DNA from: Catenulispora rubra
GTDB taxonomy: Bacteria > Actinomycetota > Actinomycetes > Streptomycetales > Catenulisporaceae
NCBI RefSeq assembly: GCF_015356825.1
Contig: NZ_JAACYW010000059.1
Span: forward strand, 1-48,895
DNA length: 48,895 nucleotides
Reading direction: 5' to 3'
Shown here: positions 1-7,149 of the stretch, one piece after another
How the letters are laid out: each line of letters begins with the position of its first letter
How positions within the stretch are numbered: the first letter of the stretch is position 1
Position numbers and translations under genes: made by a program
The notes under the pieces: generated by a model
The model's database searches: none
Told to the model about the DNA's origin: nothing
What the model saw: the letters and a program-made list of their open reading frames with translations, nothing else

Positions 1-1
1 C

Positions 2-217
2 CCCCACCCCCTCCGCGGCGGCAAGCAGCCAAGAATCCTGTTCGGCACCCAGGCGTCAACCCGCCCGCCCCGCTTCGTCCTGTTCGCCAGCGGCTTCCTG
101 GAGAGCGGCTACCGCCGCTTCATCGAGCGCCGCCTCCGCGAAGAGTTCGGCTTCACCGGCTCCCCGATCCAGATCTCGGTGAAGGTCCGCCAGAAGAACA
201 AGGACCGGAAAAAGTAG
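2..217 (+). CDS. der: Ribosome-associated GTPase Der, C-terminal end (partial)
   Basis: The open frame enters from the left edge and ends with TAG at 215-217, giving the last 71 residues. The segment ILFGTQASTRPPRFVLF, then GFLESGYRRF, then the basic tail VRQKNKDRKK, is the C-terminal KH-like domain typical of Der/EngA, which has two GTPase domains and acts in 50S ribosome assembly. Both GTPase domains lie outside the window. It is a chromosomal housekeeping gene directly before the tRNA gene, so it marks the host side of the element boundary. Identification is firm. Confidence 0.9.
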   Translation, partial: PHPLRGGKQPRILFGTQASTRPPRFVLFASGFLESGYRRFIERRLREEFGFTGSPIQISVKVRQKNKDRKK

Positions 218-315
218 GACACCCGACCGCCGTCAGCACCACCGCTCACACCCCACCCGGCGCGCCGCCACTAACCGATGTGATTCCAAGGCCCCGGGTG
301 CGGTATTGTCTTCCT

Positions 316-331
316 GCCCGCTCAAGCGGGC
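316..331 (+). terminator. Small hairpin between der and tRNA-Pro
   Basis: GCCCG, loop CTCAAG, CGGGC forms a 5-bp stem just before the tRNA. There is no T-run. It may terminate der or may only be part of the tRNA leader. Confidence 0.3.
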
Positions 332-333
332 GG

Positions 334-407
<74 letters not shown>

Positions 408-412
408 CCGCA

Positions 413-460
413 ACGAAGGCCGGTTTTCCTGGGAGTAAACCCAGGTCAACCGGCCTTCGT
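413..460. terminator. Strong bidirectional terminator between tRNA-Pro and int
   Basis: ACGAAGGCCGGTT (413-425) pairs perfectly with AACCGGCCTTCGT (448-460). An inner stem CCTGGG/CCCAGG (428-433 and 440-445) closes on a short loop. The structure can end transcription of the tRNA on one strand and of int on the other. Confidence 0.8.
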
Positions 461-476
461 CGTTCTTCGGGTACTG

Positions 477-1724
477 CTATGCCTCTGGCTCCTCCTCAGG
501 CTCTTGGGGGCCAATTGGGGGCCACTGAGTCTTGAGGAAGTCATTCAGCGAGGTCCCGGCGTCCTGGATCCGCTTCCGATCCGGGTGCAGATATCGCTGA
601 GTCGTGGACAGCGACCCGTGCCCCGCGATGACACGCAGCACATGGACGGGAACCCCGGCGTCGGCCATCCACGTCAGCCCGGTATGGCGTAGATCATGGC
701 GACGGAGATGTTCAAGGCCCAGAGCGGACACGACCTCGTCCCAGTGCGTCGCGTCGCGCAGCACGGCCGTAGAGACGCGCCCACCGCGCGGACCGGTGAA
801 CAGACGAGTCATCGGGTCAGGATTCGGGCCGGCCTCGGTGATGCGGCGCAGAACCATCGGCCGGATCTCGGGCATGATCGGGATATCCCGAGCACGCTTG
901 TTCTTCGGGTTCTTGTCCTGGAGGCCCCCGGGACCCGGCGTCGTCTGCCGAACCAGCTTCCAAATCCAGTGTTCGGTGTCGATGTCCTTGATGCGCACAC
1001 CGGAGACCTCACCGATGCGCGTGGCGGTGCAGGCTGCGAACATGACGATCTCACCCCACCCGGGGTATGTCCGCTTGTCCTTGGTGCGATCGTCTGCAGA
1101 GGCCGCGACAAGTCCGTCAGCGAGCCGCTGCAGGGTTGCGAAGTCCGGCAGCGCGAGAGATCGAGGATTCTGGAGCTCTGCCTCGATTTCCTTGTATTGC
1201 CGCTGCCAACCGACGACGCGTGACGGATTGCTGTCGATCAGCCCATCGCGCACCGCTTGTTCGCTCACGCGAACCAACGCGGCAATAGCATTTTTGACGC
1301 TCGACTTCCCGACACCGTCAGCGATCCACGAATGAACAGCGCGGTCGACGATCCCGTGCGAAAGCTGCCGAAGTTCAATGTGCCCGATCGACGGCACAAC
1401 CAACTTCCTCCAGCCGGCCGAGTACGGATCCATCGTCTTGTCCTCCAACCCCCGCATCGCGAGTTTCCACACCAACCGGCCGTAGTCGACCAGCTTCGTT
1501 TTCGCGGTGGAGGGACTGACGCCGCCCTCGGCTTTGCGCTGGATCTCCTTGATCCAATCGTTTGCCGGCTCTTCCTCGTCGAACGACTCGGAGGCGCGCA
1601 TGCGCTCATGTGTCATCGGGTCGGTCCAGCGAACACGAGCCCGGTACGGCTTGCGCCGCGACTCGCGATACTCCACATACCCGGACACTTCGACGCCGAT
1701 CGGGACGTCGATCTGCTCGGCCAT
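477..1724 (-). CDS. int: Tyrosine site-specific integrase of the element
   Basis: A 415-residue tyrosine recombinase that would integrate and excise the element at tRNA-Pro. The N-terminal half is an arm-binding and core-binding region. The catalytic set is visible: Arg236 in TATRIGE, His343 and Arg346 in HDLRHT, His369 in GHGS, and nucleophile Tyr378 in QRYLH. The open frame reaches 1766, but I start at ATG 1724 because the xis stop overlaps it (TGATG) and GGAGGG lies just upstream. xis and int are therefore translationally coupled. The gene ends beside a strong terminator and the tRNA. It looks intact. Confidence 0.93.
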   Translation of the reverse strand: MAEQIDVPIGVEVSGYVEYRESRRKPYRARVRWTDPMTHERMRASESFDEEEPANDWIKEIQRKAEGGVSPSTAKTKLVDYGRLVWKLAMRGLEDKTMDPYSAGWRKLVVPSIGHIELRQLSHGIVDRAVHSWIADGVGKSSVKNAIAALVRVSEQAVRDGLIDSNPSRVVGWQRQYKEIEAELQNPRSLALPDFATLQRLADGLVAASADDRTKDKRTYPGWGEIVMFAACTATRIGEVSGVRIKDIDTEHWIWKLVRQTTPGPGGLQDKNPKNKRARDIPIMPEIRPMVLRRITEAGPNPDPMTRLFTGPRGGRVSTAVLRDATHWDEVVSALGLEHLRRHDLRHTGLTWMADAGVPVHVLRVIAGHGSLSTTQRYLHPDRKRIQDAGTSLNDFLKTQWPPIGPQEPEEEPEA

Positions 1725-2065
1725 CAGACACCCTCCGCCGGGTCGATGCGGCTCAGGGCGATCCATCGACGGACATCGACGATGTTGTAGACGACGACCC
1801 GAGGAGAGAGCCGCGTGAACGGGGGCCCCGCCAGCGGGGTGGATGTACGCCAGCGCCGCAGCGTCGACGCATCGACGTGAATGAGCGAGGCCAGTTCCCC
1901 AGCGCTCAGGAAGCGGTCGTCGGGGGCGGCGTTCGAGTACACGGCAGCATCGGCGATGCCTTCCTCCCCGCCTTGGAACAGGCCGCCAATCGATCGGAAC
2001 GCGTCCGATTCGATACGCGCCTCGCCGTCAGCGGGCATGGCTGTGCCGCTGGGATGAGTCATCAT
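1724..2065 (-). CDS. xis: Excisionase-like helix-turn-helix protein
   Basis: A 113-residue protein. Its C-terminal half has the MerR/excisionase-type winged helix: FLSAGELASLIHVDASTLRRW followed in the same fold by a wing and a VDVRRW helix. Such proteins bend DNA at the attachment site and favour excision. The start is set by AGGAGG seven bases before ATG 2065 (a second ATG follows at once). The frame extends further upstream without an RBS. The stop overlaps the int start by one base. The RBS sits in a near-palindrome, GGAGGTGCCTCC on the plus strand, which could fold and limit translation. A perfect copy of the XRE-type operator lies upstream at 2237-2256. Confidence 0.8.
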   Translation of the reverse strand: MMTHPSGTAMPADGEARIESDAFRSIGGLFQGGEEGIADAAVYSNAAPDDRFLSAGELASLIHVDASTLRRWRTSTPLAGPPFTRLSPRVVVYNIVDVRRWIALSRIDPAEGV

Positions 2066-2158
2066 GGAGGTGCCTCCTGTGAGAGGTGCGGCCCCGGCGA
2101 ACCGTTTCGTGACTGAGCGCCGGGGCCGTTTCATAGTGGACGTGACTTCATCTCACTA

Positions 2159-2173
2159 GAGCGATCTACGCTC
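2159..2173. promoter_or_regulatory. Short inverted repeat upstream of xis
   Basis: GAGCG-ATCTA-CGCTC is a perfect 5-bp inverted repeat in the roughly 200-bp region between xis and the next gene. It may be a protein-binding site or a leader hairpin. Function is unknown. Confidence 0.3.
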
Positions 2174-2236
2174 AAGCGGGACATATCACCATCGTCGGTT
2201 GAGCATGTCGTTCACGCAAGCTGAAGATGCGTCATG

Positions 2237-2256
2237 CTGTTCGCTGGGGTGAACAG
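2237..2256. promoter_or_regulatory. Operator palindrome upstream of xis-int
   Basis: CTGTTC-GCTGGGGT-GAACAG is a perfect 6+6 palindrome with an 8-bp spacer. Read on the minus strand the right arm continues as GAACAGCATGA, exactly as at 39954-39964. TTGACT (2260-2255 on the minus strand) overlaps its left arm and could be the -35 of an xis-int promoter, although no good -10 is evident. The same element occurs before the T4SS and XRE-ImmA operons, so this is likely the repressor site that keeps xis-int off. Confidence 0.7.
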
Positions 2257-2275
2257 TCAAACTCGACCGCCAGCG

Positions 2276-2569
2276 TCAGTCAAAGAAGCCGTCGCAGTTC
2301 AGCGCGATGTCTCCGCTCAAGACTGCTTCAGCGACCTGGCGGCACCACCGTTCACGGCTGGCCGCTTCTTCCGGCGCCTCCGCGAACGCCGCACGAACCA
2401 CCCGGGTCAGCCCGTTCCAGTCACGATGCGCTCTCAGCGCGCCGCTGACGGCCCGACCCACCTGACTGCGCGTGAGAACGGCGCCGGCTTCCAGGTCGGA
2501 GCAGAAGACGGCATCGGTGATGCATGCCAGAGCGAGGTGGCTCTCGTCGAGATCACGCACGGCGATCAC
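2276..2569 (-). CDS. Conserved-type small ICE protein, function unknown
   Basis: A 97-residue protein starting at a GTG whose last bases form the stop of the gene before it (GTGA overlap), so the two are probably coupled. The sequence is mostly helical and acidic, with RDLDESHLALACITDAVF and AVSGALRAHRDWNGL segments and a conserved-looking end, DIALNCDGFFD. I recognise the general look of small genes beside int-xis in actinomycete elements but no defined family. The frame is open further upstream to 2905, but that part reads as non-coding and would overlap the whole preceding gene. Confidence 0.55.
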   Translation of the reverse strand: MIAVRDLDESHLALACITDAVFCSDLEAGAVLTRSQVGRAVSGALRAHRDWNGLTRVVRAAFAEAPEEAASRERWCRQVAEAVLSGDIALNCDGFFD

Positions 2570-2763
2570 CGTCCAGCCTGGGCCGAAGCCGCGTTCAGAG
2601 CTGCGAGCCGGTCGGAGATGGTGACCTGACCACCACGTCGCGAGATCCGCCCGAGAGCGACGACGCGGCGCGGCTCGTGCGGCTCTGCGACAGGGCTTGT
2701 GGCCATGGCCACGATGACCATGACTCCGGCGAACACGCGCCGGCACATGACGAACTGGGACAT
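2566..2763 (-). CDS. Small protein with hydrophobic N-terminus, unknown
   Basis: A 65-residue protein. The start ATG 2763 has an excellent AGGAGG eight bases upstream, preceded by the hairpin leader shared with the gene at 2924-3118. Residues 10-22 (VFAGVMVIVAMAT) are hydrophobic and could be a membrane anchor or signal segment. The rest is basic and polar. Its stop overlaps the GTG of the next gene by 4 bases. No family is recognised. The strong leader and coupling argue that it is real. Confidence 0.55.
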   Translation of the reverse strand: MSQFVMCRRVFAGVMVIVAMATSPVAEPHEPRRVVALGRISRRGGQVTISDRLAALNAASAQAGR

Positions 2764-2767
2764 GGAA

Positions 2768-2819
2768 TCCTCCTGTGTAGGGGTGTCCTGGCTCGGCCGG
2801 TGCGGTAACGCCGGCCGGG
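2768..2819 (-). promoter_or_regulatory. Hairpin leader, copy 1
   Basis: On the minus strand a stem CCCGGCCGGCG/CACCGGCCGAG with a short loop stands just before the RBS of the gene at 2566-2763. The block running from GTTACCGCACCGGCC through CCCTA to CACAGGAGG is nearly identical to copy 2 at 3125-3169. Confidence 0.65.
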
Positions 2820-2923
2820 CAGTTGCTTGGCAGGATCGAGCGCCAACTCGACCCCAAGGGATGTACGGGTGAAGCGTCAGGCTTCGGGAAGTGTGCTGAA
2901 CTCAACGACCACCAAGAACTCGC

Positions 2924-3118
2924 TCACCGGCTCCACCACTTTCCGACATCGATGCCGGCAGCCACGGCGAAGACCACGATGCCGAAGGTGAGGTCAACCC
3001 CGACAAGCGACAGACCGAGAGGCTTGATGCCCTCAGCAAGCAACATGTCGTCGAGACCGGGGACGGGTTCGTCCTCGAAGGGCAGGAACTCGTCGTCGGG
3101 AATGGCAAAATGGGTCAC
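2924..3118 (-). CDS. Small single-span membrane protein, unknown
   Basis: A 64-residue protein. The start GTG 3118 has AGGAGGG upstream and follows copy 2 of the hairpin leader. The N-terminal half is acidic (DDEFLPFEDEPVP). The C-terminal half carries one hydrophobic span (LSLVGVDLTFGIVVFAVAAGI), ending in KWWSR, so it is probably an inner-membrane protein. It is first of the small minus-strand genes that lead toward xis-int. No family is recognised. The upstream open frame to 3226 lacks an RBS. Confidence 0.6.
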   Translation of the reverse strand: MTHFAIPDDEFLPFEDEPVPGLDDMLLAEGIKPLGLSLVGVDLTFGIVVFAVAAGIDVGKWWSR

Positions 3119-3124
3119 TGGATT

Positions 3125-3169
3125 CCCTCCTGTGTTAGGGGTCCTGGCCCGGCCGGTGCGGTAACACCG
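3125..3169 (-). promoter_or_regulatory. Hairpin leader, copy 2
   Basis: CGGTG-TTACCG-CACCG forms a stem-loop on the minus strand (arms at 3165-3169 and 3154-3158). It is followed by GGCCGGGCCAGGAC, CCCTAACA and CAGGAGGG, the RBS of the gene at 2924-3118. This is the same leader as copy 1 with few changes. Confidence 0.65.
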
Positions 3170-3222
3170 AGTCGAGCGTGTCAGGAGGGGGTCGGGCGCC
3201 AACCCGGCCCCCTCTCGCGTTT

Positions 3223-3286
3223 CCAAGATTCACGATAGCTCAGGACCCTTAAAGTCTTAGAGGTCCAAAAGAGTGAATCTCTTTGG
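3223..3286. repeat. Nested inverted repeats, candidate oriT or operator
   Basis: Outer arms AGATTCAC (3226-3233) and GTGAATCT (3273-3280) are perfect, extended loosely by CCA and TTGG. Inner arms GGACC (3243-3247) and GGTCC (3262-3266) are also perfect and enclose an AT-rich centre, CTTAAAGTCTTAGA. The block is AT-rich against its surroundings. It lies in the divergent region immediately before the tandem RHH-like gene, as expected of an oriT bound by a TraY/TrwA-type accessory protein, or simply of an autoregulatory site. Confidence 0.45.
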
Positions 3287-3359
3287 ATATGAGCTGATAG
3301 CGGGCTACAAAGGGAGGACCACCGCACGCTCCTGACTCGCTCCAGCTGGAAGGCACAAG

Positions 3360-3851
3360 ATGACGCCCCTGGGCCGTGATGCTTCGCAAGGTTCGGATGA
3401 ACGACCGAAGACACGGCCGAAGCAGGCGCTGATCCGTCTCGACCAGCAAACGGGACTCGACCACCTGGCTCGACAGCTGCACGACGACCGCAGCGTCAAG
3501 GGCGAAAGGATCACCGCCAACACCGTGCTGCGGGTCGCTATCGACGGACTGGTCGAACACGGAGACCGGCTGCACGGCGACAACGAAGTACAGCTGCTCG
3601 CATCGTGGCGCGAGTTCCTGTGCCTCGCCGCGTCGCTGGGAGGTCTTGAAGCGACGCTCGCTGACGTCGCCGACGATCTCGATGCCGCACGGAACGGAGT
3701 CGACGATCCGATCACCGCAAGCACGGTGATCCGGATTGCCGTCGCCGGCCTCGCTCGGCACCGCGGTGCGCTACACGGTACGACCGAGGCCGAGTTGCTG
3801 GCGTCGTGGCTGCAGTTCCTCGATGAACACGAGACAGCGGCCAGTCACTGA
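3360..3851 (+). CDS. Tandem ribbon-helix-helix-like protein
   Basis: 163 residues; GGAAGG lies before ATG 3360. Residues about 20-62 look like an RHH fold: strand QALIRLDQQ, helix LDHLARQLHDD, helix ITANTVLRVAIDGLVEH. The protein then repeats: ITANTVLRVAIDGL...LHG..EVQLLASW.EFL in the first half matches ITASTVIRIAVAGL...LHG..EAELLASW.QFL in the second, so it is an internal duplication. The second half lacks an obvious ribbon strand. A single-chain double RHH is the architecture of F-plasmid TraY, an oriT-binding partner of a MOB_F relaxase, and this element encodes a MOB_F relaxase. The DNA-binding role and the TraY analogy are inference. Confidence 0.6.
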   Translation: MTPLGRDASQGSDERPKTRPKQALIRLDQQTGLDHLARQLHDDRSVKGERITANTVLRVAIDGLVEHGDRLHGDNEVQLLASWREFLCLAASLGGLEATLADVADDLDAARNGVDDPITASTVIRIAVAGLARHRGALHGTTEAELLASWLQFLDEHETAASH

Positions 3852-3866
3852 ACACGAACGCAAAGC

Positions 3867-3906
3867 GGCCCCGATGGTGAAGATCTTGGCGGATCCCATC
3901 GGGGCC
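3867..3906 (+). repeat. Hairpin before the four-helix membrane gene
   Basis: GGCCCCGATGG (3867-3877) and CCATCGGGGCC (3896-3906) pair perfectly over 11 bp, 20 bases before the RBS AGAGGAAGG. It could terminate the upstream gene or control the downstream one. Confidence 0.6.
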
Positions 3907-3928
3907 TGATCAGAGGAAGGCACCCCTG

Positions 3929-4909
3929 ATGTCTCACCAGAATACGGTTCGGCCTGTTCACTCGCCCGCACCAACATCTGCGGCGGCCGCACACGCGCCC
4001 GACACCTCTCCGGTGCCGGCCTGGCTTGAGCACACGTTGCTGGCCCTGTCCGGAAGCATGCTGTTCGCACTCGCCTGCCTTTCCGCGTGGCTGTCGTACC
4101 ACGCGCAGGTGACGTACGTCCTGGCCCACAACGGCAACCAGGCGACGGAGGCCAGAGTCTGGGCCCTGCTCCTCGACGCCGGGACGGCTGGAGTGTCCCT
4201 TCTTCGTCTCTACGAAGCGCTGCAGCGTCGTAGCAATGCGGCTACCAGAGTCTCCCTCATCGGGTGCATCGCAGCGAGCGTAGTCATGAATCTGCTGCAG
4301 GCTCCTTCACACTCCCCTGGCGGGATTCTCGTCGCAGCAGTTCCACCCGTGATGTACGCCGTGCTTCTGGAGCACTTGCTCACCAACCTGCGCAACGTCC
4401 TGCTGCGAAGCGAAGCAGAGCGCAGCATGTGGCGCACGTCGACGTTGTGGATCAGCTACCCGGCACTGATGTGGCGCAAGCTGCGCGAAACGCTGCGCCA
4501 CGAGGCTGAGGGCGCACCGAATGCTTCGGAGTCCGAGTCCTGCGTCGACGAAACCGCACGGCGCGCTACTTCGAACACGGAACAAGAAGCGGAGCAGATG
4601 GAAGTCGCCGACGGCATCCGACGCGCCAAAGCACCCACGCGGGCGTTTCGCCGCGGTCGAGGCCCCGGTCCCAAGCGCGTCGCATTCGAAGCCGCGCTGA
4701 CGGAACAAGTGCGCTCCGGCGATCTGCGCCTGTTCTCAGAAGACGAGCGCGAGCGGAACGCCGCCGCATACCAGGCCGCCGCGTCACTTCCTGCGCCACT
4801 TTCCCGGGGGACGGCCCGACGTTACGTGATGCAGGCGTTGCCGCGCTTGATGGAAAGTGGCGCACGCTTCACTTCACCCGTACCGACAAGCGCCATGAAG
4901 TCGGAGTAA
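3929..4909 (+). CDS. DUF2637-like four-helix membrane protein
   Basis: 326 residues, with AGAGGAAGG before ATG 3929. After an Ala/Pro-rich N-terminus come four hydrophobic spans at about residues 36-56, 77-95, 106-124 and 130-150. This is the layout of the DUF2637 (SpdB-like) membrane proteins common on Streptomyces conjugative elements and linked to plasmid spread. The C-terminal 150 residues are charged and presumably cytoplasmic, with a basic RAFRRGRGPGPKR patch and a possible helix-turn-helix near the end (PLSRGTARRYV). Family assignment rests on topology and context rather than a catalytic motif. Confidence 0.55.
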   Translation: MSHQNTVRPVHSPAPTSAAAAHAPDTSPVPAWLEHTLLALSGSMLFALACLSAWLSYHAQVTYVLAHNGNQATEARVWALLLDAGTAGVSLLRLYEALQRRSNAATRVSLIGCIAASVVMNLLQAPSHSPGGILVAAVPPVMYAVLLEHLLTNLRNVLLRSEAERSMWRTSTLWISYPALMWRKLRETLRHEAEGAPNASESESCVDETARRATSNTEQEAEQMEVADGIRRAKAPTRAFRRGRGPGPKRVAFEAALTEQVRSGDLRLFSEDERERNAAAYQAAASLPAPLSRGTARRYVMQALPRLMESGARFTSPVPTSAMKSE

Positions 4910-4953
4910 GGCGCCCGAAGCGGCGCAGCTCTAGCGGCTCGCGCAGATGCTCG

Positions 4954-5373
4954 TCAATCTCCGGAGCGCACCGCCGGCATGCTCGCGAGCACTTCGGCGT
5001 CGGGCTGGCGTCTGCGCCGCGCAAGCTCTTCGAGAATCGGCGCATCGGGCACCGGCGCATTCGGGGCCAGATCCGAGAGGTAGTCACGGATACGCAGCAA
5101 CGAAAGGCCAGTCAGCCCGGCAATGCCGGCACGGGTCTCGCCCAAGAGGTCCAGGGAGCGCACGGCGTCGCGAATCGAAGCTTCGAATGGTGACGCTGCC
5201 ACTTCGGCTTCGGCATGTATCCGCTCCACTTCGCTGTGCGCCTGGAAGTAGTCGGCCAGAGCGGCTTCGAGCTGCTTCTCCCGCTTGATCCGTTCGGCGT
5301 CTCGCAGCGCTACCGCTTCCTGAGCCTTGGTCAGAGCCTGAGTCCGAGCTGATGCTCCAGTTCGTCGTGTCAT
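4954..5373 (-). CDS. Coiled-coil/HTH protein, unknown function
   Basis: 139 residues from ATG 5373, where the typical N-terminus MTRRTGASARTQAL begins. The open frame continues upstream to 5511 but reads as non-coding. A long charged helix with many Ala, Glu and Arg (residues about 12-70) is followed by a short helix-turn-helix-like part, GETRAGIAGLTGLSLLRIRD. Small proteins of this form are frequent on actinomycete mobile elements; their role is not known to me. The RBS is weak (GTGGTGA). It is convergent with the gene at 3929-4909 and divergent from that at 5602-6147. Confidence 0.55.
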   Translation of the reverse strand: MTRRTGASARTQALTKAQEAVALRDAERIKREKQLEAALADYFQAHSEVERIHAEAEVAASPFEASIRDAVRSLDLLGETRAGIAGLTGLSLLRIRDYLSDLAPNAPVPDAPILEELARRRRQPDAEVLASMPAVRSGD

Positions 5374-5601
5374 GTTCACCACAGTAAGCAGAACGGCAGC
5401 CATCGGCGACTCGGAGAGTATTTCAGCTAACAAGCGACGCCCAACCCGCCACCCGAGGTGCGCTGGCCCACGCGAGTGAATTTCACCCTTCACTCCGCCC
5501 CAACTCCACATCGCATGACCTATTGCAGGTATATTTAAGTTGTCGCCGAGAGATGGAAGCCGACGCGACGAACCAGGTCACAGCCTTGAGAAGGGACGCT
5601 C

Positions 5602-6147
5602 ATGAACAAGAACACAACGCAGGTCATGCCCAGGAGCGAGCAGATGGTCGTCCTCATGACCCTGCTTTCGGCCGAGGACCGCGCAGCAACCGATCGAGTC
5701 GTCTTCAGCAAGATCCCGGGCCACCTGATCGACGGCCACCCGTGGTCCGCGACGGTGCTCCGCCGGATCGGCGAAGACGCTGTAGTACGGGACTACCTCG
5801 CTACATTCGCCTGCACTAAGGAGGGAGCACGCCGAGTCCTGATGCTAACGCTCGGGCTAGCCCGGATGGCCAACCACGCAGGCGCGGCCGGCGCCGCGGC
5901 GCTGAGCGTCGCGGGATGGTGCGCATTGAGCCTGGGCCGGTGGGCAGTGGCCGACAACCTGGCGCTGCGATCCCTGGACGCAGCCCACAACACGCTCGCC
6001 GAACGCGTCCGCGAGATGGTCGCCAGCCAGTGGTTCGCCGACGTACTCAACGTCGAGGGTGACTTCGACACGGAAGCCGTCAGGCGGTGCTCAGCGCGCG
6101 TGCTCCACGAACTCACCGAAACACGCGCATACGTCATGCTGCCCTAG
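5602..6147 (+). CDS. DUF4192-like protein
   Basis: 181 residues, with GAAGGGA before ATG 5602. The C-terminal half, alanine-rich helices with ALSVAGWCALSLGRWAVADNL then LRSLDAAHNTLAERVREM, resembles the C-terminal part of DUF4192 proteins, which are common in actinobacteria and have no established function. The AT-rich stretch TATATTTAAG at 5531-5540 may hold its promoter. The leader CAGCC-TTGAGAAG recurs almost unchanged upstream of the next gene. Confidence 0.45.
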   Translation: MNKNTTQVMPRSEQMVVLMTLLSAEDRAATDRVVFSKIPGHLIDGHPWSATVLRRIGEDAVVRDYLATFACTKEGARRVLMLTLGLARMANHAGAAGAAALSVAGWCALSLGRWAVADNLALRSLDAAHNTLAERVREMVASQWFADVLNVEGDFDTEAVRRCSARVLHELTETRAYVMLP

Positions 6148-6162
6148 TCCAGCAAGCGAAGT

Positions 6163-6193
6163 GCGGGAGCCGGAGCGAGTCTCCAGCTCCCGC
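6163..6193 (+). terminator. Hairpin after the DUF4192-like gene
   Basis: GCGGGAGC (6163-6170) and GCTCCCGC (6186-6193) form an 8-bp stem starting 16 bases after the stop codon, followed by TTCCTC. It is a likely terminator. Confidence 0.5.
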
Positions 6194-6404
6194 TTCCTCA
6201 CGACCTCCGGGGTACCTACCGCTGCACGGCAAAGGAAGGAATCGGGGCCGACGGAGATGTCCGCTCGCGCGGTGGAAGCTCGCCGACCCCGACCGGTTAC
6301 AGCCCTTGAGAAGCGCTGTGGTGTTGAGTATAGGTCGGAGTAGTTCAGCCGCCTGAAGCTCTGAGCGGCTCGTCGCCTGTGTTCATGAGGAAGGACCGCT
6401 GAGG

Positions 6405-7013
6405 GTGATTCCAGCCGGCGTCGAACCCGTGGACGCAGTCCGCGTCGCCCGCATCCGCGGCGTCACGCTGGGAGCACTACGCAACGCGCAAGTGCTGAAG
6501 GATCCCGACTTCCCGAAGCCTCTGAACCCGCACCGAGGACGGGACCACGTGTGGGATCCGGCCGCGGTCGAGGCACACAGGACCGGGCAGCCTCTTCCCG
6601 CACAACCGGAGCCCTCCCCCGACGACCTGCTCGACGACGTCGAGGCCGCGGCCGTTGTGGGCGTATCCGTCGGCGTGTTCACGGACCAGGCCGTCCGGCT
6701 CGGCCTTACGGCGCGCAGCATCGAAGCACACAGCCTCCGCTACTGGCGCCGCGGCGATCTGACTCAGCGCCATGAGAGAGCGCCCGGCCAGCGTGGTAAG
6801 CCGGCCGGCGCAAAGGACCTCACGCCGAGAAAGAAGCGAGGGACACCGGCGCCGGCGGCCAAGAAGGCGAACCAAGAAGCGGCCGCGCTGTTCACGTACC
6901 TCGCGGAACTCGACGACGCAGGATCCGCGAGGCCGGACACCGCCGAGTTGGCCACGCGGTACGGCGTAAGCGTGCGAACCATTCAGCGGTGGCTCGCGCG
7001 CGAGGAACACTGA
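6405..7013 (+). CDS. Multi-HTH DNA-binding protein
   Basis: 202 residues from GTG 6405, with GAGGAAGGA upstream. Three segments look DNA-binding. Residues 10-55 (GVTLGALRNAQ...HVWDPAAVEAH) and 72-120 (DDVEAAAVVGVSVGVFTDQAVR...YWRRGDL) resemble excisionase/MerR-like winged helices. Residues 178-200 (TAELATRYGVSVRTIQRWL) are a clear helix-turn-helix. A basic linker rich in Lys, Ala and Pro joins them. The role could be regulation or element maintenance; nothing in the sequence decides. It is probably alone in its transcription unit. Confidence 0.6.
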   Translation: MIPAGVEPVDAVRVARIRGVTLGALRNAQVLKDPDFPKPLNPHRGRDHVWDPAAVEAHRTGQPLPAQPEPSPDDLLDDVEAAAVVGVSVGVFTDQAVRLGLTARSIEAHSLRYWRRGDLTQRHERAPGQRGKPAGAKDLTPRKKRGTPAPAAKKANQEAAALFTYLAELDDAGSARPDTAELATRYGVSVRTIQRWLAREEH

Positions 7014-7149
7014 GGCGACCGCCCAACCGCCAAACATCGCTCCTAGCTGGCCAACCTCGGCCTGCTCGCGTCGGCCGTCCACTGACAGCCGGCCGGCCAG
7101 TTGTTCAGCCCGGCAGGCCGCACCGCGGTCCGCAGCCGATGTCATCCTG

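Noticed and set aside
2237..2256. Reading the palindrome as a LexA box
   Set aside because: Actinobacterial LexA sites are GAAC-N4-GTTC; here the arms are in the opposite order with an 8-bp spacer.
3954..3973. CTGTTCACTCGCCCGCACCA as another operator copy
   Set aside because: The left arm fits but the right arm matches only half the positions, and it lies inside a coding region.
6379..6398. GTGTTC-ATGAGGAA-GGACCG as an operator before the multi-HTH gene
   Set aside because: It overlaps a purine-rich RBS, the spacer does not match, and the flanking CAT is missing.
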